DNA from: Scytalidium lignicola
Lineage: Eukaryota > Ascomycota > Leotiomycetes
DNA length: 64,000 bases
Direction: 5' to 3'
NCBI GenBank assembly: GCA_002812745.2
Contig: NCSJ02000008.1
Location: forward strand, 62,001-126,000
The stretch's first letter is position 1, and each line of letters opens with the position of its first letter. The translations under genes were made by a program, and so were the position numbers. Shown piece after piece: positions 58,290-64,000 of the stretch. A model generated the notes under the pieces. That model had not been told where the DNA came from. It saw nothing but the letters and a program-made list of their open reading frames with translations, and made no database searches.

Positions 58290-59013
58290 TTTTCATTTTA
58301 ATGTTGTCTGTTGTGTTGTGTGATTATTTTATTTCCCGCTCCGTCCTTGCTTTTTTTTCGCCCCTTTATTTTTAAAATTTCCTTTAACTCGGAGGTTTCC
58401 AATTCTCGGGGATCAAGGCTGTGAGAACTATAGGTTGGGTAATCAATACCTTGTAGGATACTTATTCGCGTGTTACTATAAAGGCCTTTTTACTAAAGAA
58501 CCCAAGCTCAGCTCGAGAAACCCCAACAGGCCTGAGTCAGGTCGAACTATTGTTCATCTCTAACGAGATGCCAACTTTAAAATGAACGTTAAATGATGAT
58601 GATGATGATGACGATGATGATGATATTTATTTACGACTACTAAGCAAGAACCAAAGCGCACTAATAACCCAGATTCGTACCAGAAGAATTTGACTACGAG
58701 CGAGGAAGCTAGCTACCAGGAAGCTGCGAAGGAGTGAAACAAATTGCTAGCTAGGTATTGGCCACAAGGAGGCTACAGGAGTACAGACTCGCAGCAGGAC
58801 TAGAAACCCAGGAACAGAACAAGACGAAGATGAGAGAGCAGCACCTTAGAGAGCCGTCAGTAGGATATAATGCAGGAACGCGACTGCCCCTTCACCTTTA
58901 GGCCGATTTTGTTTACGCACCTTGTTTACAGTTCGGCTCTTGTGCATCTTCTTGCTTAAAATAATCCAATTAACCCAACAACTCAAATGCTGAAACTACA
59001 CACGCAACTATCC
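58290..59013. other. Convergent intergenic with GAT microsatellite
   Basis: Between the 3' ends of the hydrolase and the 2OG oxygenase. It contains a (GAT)n run at ~58592-58625 with one interrupting C. No gene seen. Confidence 0.55.
58592..58625. repeat. (ATG/GAT)n trinucleotide microsatellite
   Basis: About eleven ATG units in tandem with a single A-to-C interruption (GACGATG). Non-coding, between convergent genes. Confidence 0.85.
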
Positions 59014-60176
59014 TCAATAGCTATTGTTATAACGCCACTGCAAGTGGTCTTCGACTCTCGTCGGCTCATACAGTCTCTCTTCACCAGGCTTCAAACAACT
59101 CGGAATGCACTCAATTATTTGATCCAGCAATCCCTCATTGAAAAACGCAACCGAGTATCGATCTTTTTCAGAAACGGGAGAGATTACTCGGTGTAGAGTT
59201 GAGGTGTACTTCTTGTTGGTCCATCGTTCTTGTAGAAAGTCAGTCAGGGGGATGTGCGCTTAGCCAGTTTGGTGTCTGCGGAGTTTGCTCACCCATCATG
59301 TCACCGATGTTAACCACGAAAGCTCCCTCGATTGGTTTAACGGGGTGCCAGGTCTCTGTGGCTCGGTGAAATACTTCGAGGCCGCCAACTAAAAGAACAA
59401 GTCAGGGACAAGTACTTCATTTGGAAATGTACTTGCAGGGAGACGTACCGTCATCCTGTAGCAACAGCGTCAAGGCACCGAAGTCGGTATGTGCACCAAT
59501 TCCTCTAGACTTCAGTGCCTGTTCTGGGGTTGTGGGAGGGTAATGAAGCATCCTACACGGAGAATTTGCTATACGTTGAAACCCAAATGATCAGTTGCCG
59601 TCTTATTGCGAAAAGGTATGCATGCATGCAACTCTTACCATCTCTGCTCCCGACAAAATCATCAAAGTAATTCTCATCTAGATCCAAGCTTAGAGCCATC
59701 AACCGAAACATGATCTTACTAAGTCTGCGCATCGTATCGAAGTAATTCGAGAAAGTCTCCCTGAATCCCGGAATCGCCTCCTCAGGAGGCCACTGGTTCG
59801 GGCCCTGGTGGTAGCGGGCATAGTCGGGGAACTCAACCCCGATGTTGAAACCCTCCTTCTGGTCCTGAAAGCCGGCTTGGAGGCTCTGCTCACCGATCAT
59901 CTCATAGCCTCGCAGGCATTTGGAGTTAAGCCGGGCGATGGATTGCTTGATTGAGGCGGGAAGGGCGAAGAACTCGGCGATCTTAGACATCATGTTCGAG
60001 CGCTGTTCTGCGGATACGCCATGGCCCGTAATTTGAAAGAAGCCTGGGAATTGGCATGCAGCGTGGATTTCGGCGGCTATTTGCTTTCCATTTTCGACAT
60101 TGCCATTGATGTAACCTGAGATGTCTATGATGGGGATTTGAATGCTTGGAAACTCAGACTCAGATATTGAACCCAT
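59014..60176 (-). CDS. 2-oxoglutarate/Fe(II) oxygenase, isopenicillin-N-synthase-like
   Basis: Exons 60176-59639, 59568-59449, 59388-59293 and 59228-59014 join in phase to 322 aa. The start MGSISESEF is favoured; an upstream in-frame extension is hydrophobic and unlike the family. The DIOX_N part is clear: IQIPIIDISGY, GFFQITGHGVS, EFFALPASIKQSI, RGYEMIGEQSL. The iron ligands are HTDFG (H-x-D) and STLHRV (distal His), with the 2-oxoglutarate Arg in RYSVAFF. Each lies in a different exon, supporting the splice model. GDMMERWTN spans intron 3. Enzymes of this group hydroxylate, cyclise or desaturate small molecules; substrate unknown. Confidence 0.92.
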
Positions 60177-60774
60177 CTTTTTGGGACTCTTCTTTGCACA
60201 GATGTAAACGGGTGACGAATGGAACAATTTTAGGCTGTAGATATGGGATAGAAAGAACATGAAGTTGTACCACAGTAGTAGAGACGTGAGGTCTGGCATC
60301 CCACCTTTCGTGAGGCGCTATGCGGACTTACACCACTGCTAGATGCAAAAGTGTAAGGCTGGAAGGGCTGATAAGTCTTCAACCAATATTATTGGATCAC
60401 TATCATTACGTAGCGCATATCTGAGCGGAATGATTCGACTGCCTCGTGGTGATGATCCGGAGATAGGACACAACACTCTGGGAGCGGGGGAACGTTCGGA
60501 TAGGACTCGTATCAAAACTCAAGAGCCGGCTTATCTGTACGTCCATAGATAGAGGGGATAAGGAGATAAGTTATATTCCCGCTCGTGCGTAAAACAACAA
60601 TAAACAGTAGGAGAAGCAGAAGGAGGAGGCGCAATCAGTAAAACAGGAAGAAGATCAAGATAACACTCACAGTTTGTATGAACTTTAGGACCGTGAAAGC
60701 ACGAACGCAGAATATAAAGAGAATAACCAACCGTCAACAACCGTAAGCAACAGTCAATAACTCGAATAAGACTA
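60177..60774. other. Promoter of the 2OG oxygenase
   Basis: No supported gene. The 69-codon frames on both strands are motif-free. Ends at a TA that borders the next repeat element. Confidence 0.5.
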
Positions 60775-61063
60775 CAAGGTGAGCTGACCCACGGGTGTTA
60801 GGTCACCTAACCCACAAAGCTGGTTGGGAAAAGTCAGCTGACTCAAACACTCAGACCTGACTTAAGTTAACCTTATCCTTCGACGGACGTACTAACCACT
60901 TTATTAACAACTTCACAAAATGGCTTCTTTAAAAGAGGTTGTAAGAATATAACAAATATGGTAGATAGGCCAGGTCAGCAAATGTGAGGTCCGACGACCT
61001 TTTACCGTGAGCGTTTCGGATCAGCTTACGACGTTAACTTATCCTTGTGGGTCAGCTCACCTG
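60775..61063. mobile_element. MITE-like element, 289 bp, ~17-bp terminal inverted repeats, TA-flanked
   Basis: The left end reads CAAGGTGAGCTGACCCAC and the right end, reverse-complemented, reads CAGGTGAGCTGACCCAC; they differ by one inserted A. Both sides are bordered by TA (60773-60774 and 61064-61065), and GAC lies outside the TA on both ends. The interior is non-coding. It is unrelated in sequence to the element at 45972. Likely a non-autonomous Tc1/mariner-type element, though other superfamilies cannot be excluded from the ends alone. Confidence 0.75.
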
Positions 61064-61653
61064 TAGTCTCCTTTATGGTCACTTTACTGCTCTTTACGAG
61101 ACCCCAGATTCCCCCACACTCCTTCTTTTAGTATATATATTGTAGTAGTTACTATAATCAATCTTTACTTTCTCCTCTTCTACCGCACCCCACCATTTGC
61201 TTGGTTCATTGGTGGCTCAGCTACTCTTGAGGGCCGTACAGCGTACAACCTTATAGCACGCCCACAATATAACTTATTTATTTGGTGTATCGGCCAGCCC
61301 ATTAAGTTACCGCATATACTGTATTAGCGTATCGGCCAGAACAGATCTAACGGCCTACTGGCTCCTTTCGCGTACTGTGTGGATCGGACGAATCAAAACA
61401 TAGTTGCACCTTATCAACGATCTACAGTATCTTTGCTGTCCGGAAAAGATAAAGATCAAAATATTTATCTTTGCATCAACGTTGAAGGGGACATCGGCTG
61501 ACTACAGCCAAGTTCCTGACTATTAGGCTTTCTTATAAGTTATAGAGGATCGCCTAGTTACTACACGTTGTACTTAGATTGCTGAAATGCCAAACTTTGA
61601 ACAAAATAATATACCTTTTAAGTTCGGGTATTTTGACGTAGTATCTAACCAAG
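61064..61653. other. Interval between MITE-like element and transporter pseudogene
   Basis: No gene. The phrase TATCGGCCAG occurs twice (near 61289 and 61330), a local duplication. Otherwise unremarkable. Confidence 0.45.
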
Positions 61654-63310
61654 ATGTTTTTCGAAAACCTTCGAGGGCATAGCTCATGTGGGCTATCTCA
61701 GTTTCTACTGGAAGTTGTTTTCTGCTGTTCGGCTACGACCAGGCAAGTGAAACTCAGTATAACCGTTGCCAGCCCATCCATCTGAGAAAGGAAAAAACAG
61801 GGTGTTCTAGGTGGACTGGTCACGCAACCAACCTTCCTGGCAGCTATCGGTAACCCATTCTCGAGCTATCTCGGCACCATTGTTGCCCTCTACGAAATCA
61901 GATTTCTCATTGGCTGTGCTATCGCGGCATTCTGGGGTAACCATCTCGGACGCCGTAGATGCATTTTCATCGGAACGAGCGCTGTGGTCGTTGGCACCAT
62001 CATTCAAGCTTCGACAAAGAGCGCGGGTTAACTCATTGCTGGGAGACTCGTCACTAGGGTTAGGAGTGGTAATTATCCGCCTAGACCGGTCTATATATAT
62101 TTTTTGGAGATAGGCTGATAATGATTCCTAGGCATGAACACTTTAACGGTTCCGGTATACATGTTAGAGACCGCCAAAGCAGCTATGCGAGGAACACATG
62201 TCGCGCTCCAGCTTGCTGTCCTTTCTGTAAGTCTCACTTTCGCTTGGTTGAAGCCTGGTTTCGTTTTTATGAAAGACCTTTAATATTTATCATGTAACAG
62301 TTTGCCATTGCCCTCTCCTACCGGGTCGATTTCGGATCTGTCGCAACATTGACTGGAGAGGTAACGTGGAGGTTTCCAGTCGCTTTCCAGATCTTTTTCG
62401 CCTTGATCACTTTGGTTACCATTATGTCGATGCCGGAATCTCCCAGATGGCTGTACTTCAAAGACAGGAAAGCTGAGGCAATCACTGTCTTGGCGGTCAC
62501 TCACCAGGGCTAATTCTTGAATCCCCAGGTACCATTGTCTTAGAAGACAACGTTGGACTCTCCTCACACACCAGCTCCATCGTAGAGGGATGTATCCAAA
62601 TCCTCTTCTGGCTCGGCATAGTCACAATCATCTTCACAGTCGATCGGTTTGGCCACCGCCCCATCCTTCTTACAGGCTCTAGAATTATGACCGTAGCCCT
62701 CATCCTCTTCATTATCGGCGTTGCAATCGAAACACCTGGGCTGAGCAAGCTCTCAATGGCCATGCTCTTTATTTATGAATTTGCTTTTGGAGCCTCGTGG
62801 CTTACTCTTCCTTGGTTAATATCCGCTGAAATCACTCCCTTGCGCCTGAGACATGTTGGAGGTGCACTGTCGCCGTTTTCCCAATGGATGTGGAGTTTTG
62901 TGCGTCCTGTCCCATCCATTGAACTTAATTAAACTTGACTACTTGAGTGACGAGTATCGCCACATCTTAGGTTGTTATCGAAATCACACCCGTTGCTATC
63001 GATAACATCGGCTGGAGACTATATCTCTTGTACATCATTTGTACAGCGCTGAGTATTCCATTTATCTACTTCTTTCTTCTGGAGGTTCGTATCTCATGCC
63101 TTATACATGATACTTAATTGTATAATTACTAACTCACTGTTGCAGACTAAAGGGAAAACACTCGAAGATATTAACTACATCTTTGCTGAAGGCGATGCTA
63201 GGATCGAGTTAGAACGACGTTTCGCCGAGGCTGCTTATCAGGGTTTGGAGAAGGATGCTAACTCTGGAGAAGTACAAATTGTTAATGCTACTATAGAGGA
63301 GAAGGTCTGA
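61654..63310 (+). pseudogene. Decayed MFS sugar transporter
   Basis: Pieces of one sugar porter lie in order with several lesions. MFFENLRGH at 61654 needs a one-base shift near 61680 to reach MWAISVSTGSCFLLFGYDQ. A GC-AG intron (CAG|GCAAGT at 61743) joins GVLGGLVTQPTFLAA. ASTKSAG is followed by TAA at 62029 where Gln is usual (..GQLIAGR). GMNTLTVPVYMLE, then PESPRWLYFKDRKAEAI end at TAA near 62510. About 80-100 residues (central loop and helix 7) are missing before DNVGLSSHTSSIVEG and DRFGHRPILL; the end TKGKTLEDINYIF is intact. The protein cannot be functional. An intact paralogue-type transporter lies at 46794. Confidence 0.88.
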
Positions 63311-64000
63311 GAAATCTTATAGCTCTAGGTACTAGCTAGAGGTCGTACTTAGGCATCCAGGGAGGTATGCTTACAATTACAATATATTTTCTTTTAAAGC
63401 CGTCAAAAATAATATTTTTAGTCCGTTATTTTGCGATCTAAGAAATTTCTACGCTAGAAATAGTACTAAGAGTTTATTGTTCAACCTAGCAGTGAAATAA
63501 TTGCTCGAGAGTATATACCTCCAGCAACGAAGCATGCCATTGTCTAGACTCTAGATTCTTCACGACCGCGTTCGAACTGGCGTTGTGACGTCCTATTATT
63601 GAGGGTTTAAATTTGATTCTGCAAGTCATAAAGCTTGGGATACTGAAGAGACCTTTAGATCCCCAAAGGATCAGTTCTCCTTGAATGTCGACCCAGATTC
63701 CGTAGTATCAGCAATAAGACAACGATAACCCAAAAACCCTAGGTCTACTCAACGTCATGCATTTCAAGATTGAATAGTCAAGAAGTAAGACGTTTGAAAT
63801 CTCCTTTCCCTAGAAGATGCATTGCTGTCAAGTAGAGGTCTGAGATATTTGGCGGATGAACGGGCCGGGAGCATTTTGTGTTCGTAATAATCCGATGTTT
63901 TACCGGAACCACAGCGATATCCGTGACAGGAGGGCCCGACCTTTTAAATTAACTTCACTCCGAAACTCCGCGGTGAGCTCTTCGCAGTTTCCATCTTCAT
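63311..64000. other. Right-edge interval, no supported gene
   Basis: AT-rich up to ~63550, then more balanced. The last bases read ATG on the minus strand (MKMETAKSS...) but hit a stop after 18 codons, so a gene start there is possible only with an early intron. Not called. Confidence 0.4.

Noticed and set aside
1..64000. CRISPR arrays, bacterial operons, ribosome binding sites
   Set aside because: The sequence is clearly fungal nuclear DNA with spliceosomal introns; no spaced direct-repeat array was seen.

Overview
The window looks like nuclear DNA of a filamentous ascomycete (Pezizomycotina; the protein families suggest Leotiomycetes, but that is inference). Genes are intron-bearing, with introns mostly of about 45-110 bp. 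Gene spacing is loose, intergenic DNA is AT-rich, and there are several Zn2Cys6/C2H2 regulators, MFS transporters and NACHT-type STAND (NLR-like) proteins. Splice sites were placed by hand from GT/GC...AG signals, reading-phase agreement and conserved protein motifs. No tRNA, rRNA, CRISPR or bacterial-type feature was seen. Six isolated N bases are present.

Layout. 0-7 kb: an edge-truncated multi-pass membrane protein (-), a C2H2 plus DEDDh exonuclease (-), a 2.4-kb gene-free stretch, and an OrsD-type zinc finger/fungal transcription-factor-domain regulator (-). 7-14 kb: an oxidative group made of a short-chain dehydrogenase (+), a secreted SMP-30/gluconolactonase-like protein (+), a five-exon cytochrome P450 (+) and a GNAT acetyltransferase (-). 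The divergent regulator/dehydrogenase promoter holds a strong inverted repeat. 14.6-21 kb: a Zn2Cys6 regulator (-), an M20 peptidase (-) and an amino-acid permease (+). The peptidase and permease share a divergent promoter with two GATAAG sites, which suggests a nitrogen-scavenging unit.

22-27 kb: a tail-to-tail pair. An apparently active Ser/Thr kinase is followed by one good and one decayed ubiquitin-like segment. It faces a pseudokinase of a HeLo-associated fungal type that carries a frameshift. 29-40 kb: a TauD/TfdA dioxygenase, a TRI12-like MFS pump, a dehydrogenase broken by one stop codon, and a DHA-type MFS exporter. 40-54 kb: an NLR-like island with an alpha/beta-hydrolase-NACHT protein (-), an unrecognised four-exon gene, a 418-bp MITE-like element, an intact sugar transporter, and a NACHT-TPR gene with two in-frame stops.

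55-64 kb: a small Cys-containing protein, a membrane-anchored TAP-like alpha/beta hydrolase, a 2OG-Fe(II) oxygenase, a second MITE-like element, and a decayed sugar-transporter pseudogene.

Overall this is an accessory region rich in transport, oxidation and NLR-like recognition genes. Several genes are in early decay, and some nonsense codons are compatible with CpA-to-TpA (RIP-like) change. No biosynthetic backbone enzyme (PKS, NRPS or terpene cyclase) was found, so I do not call a complete secondary-metabolite cluster.
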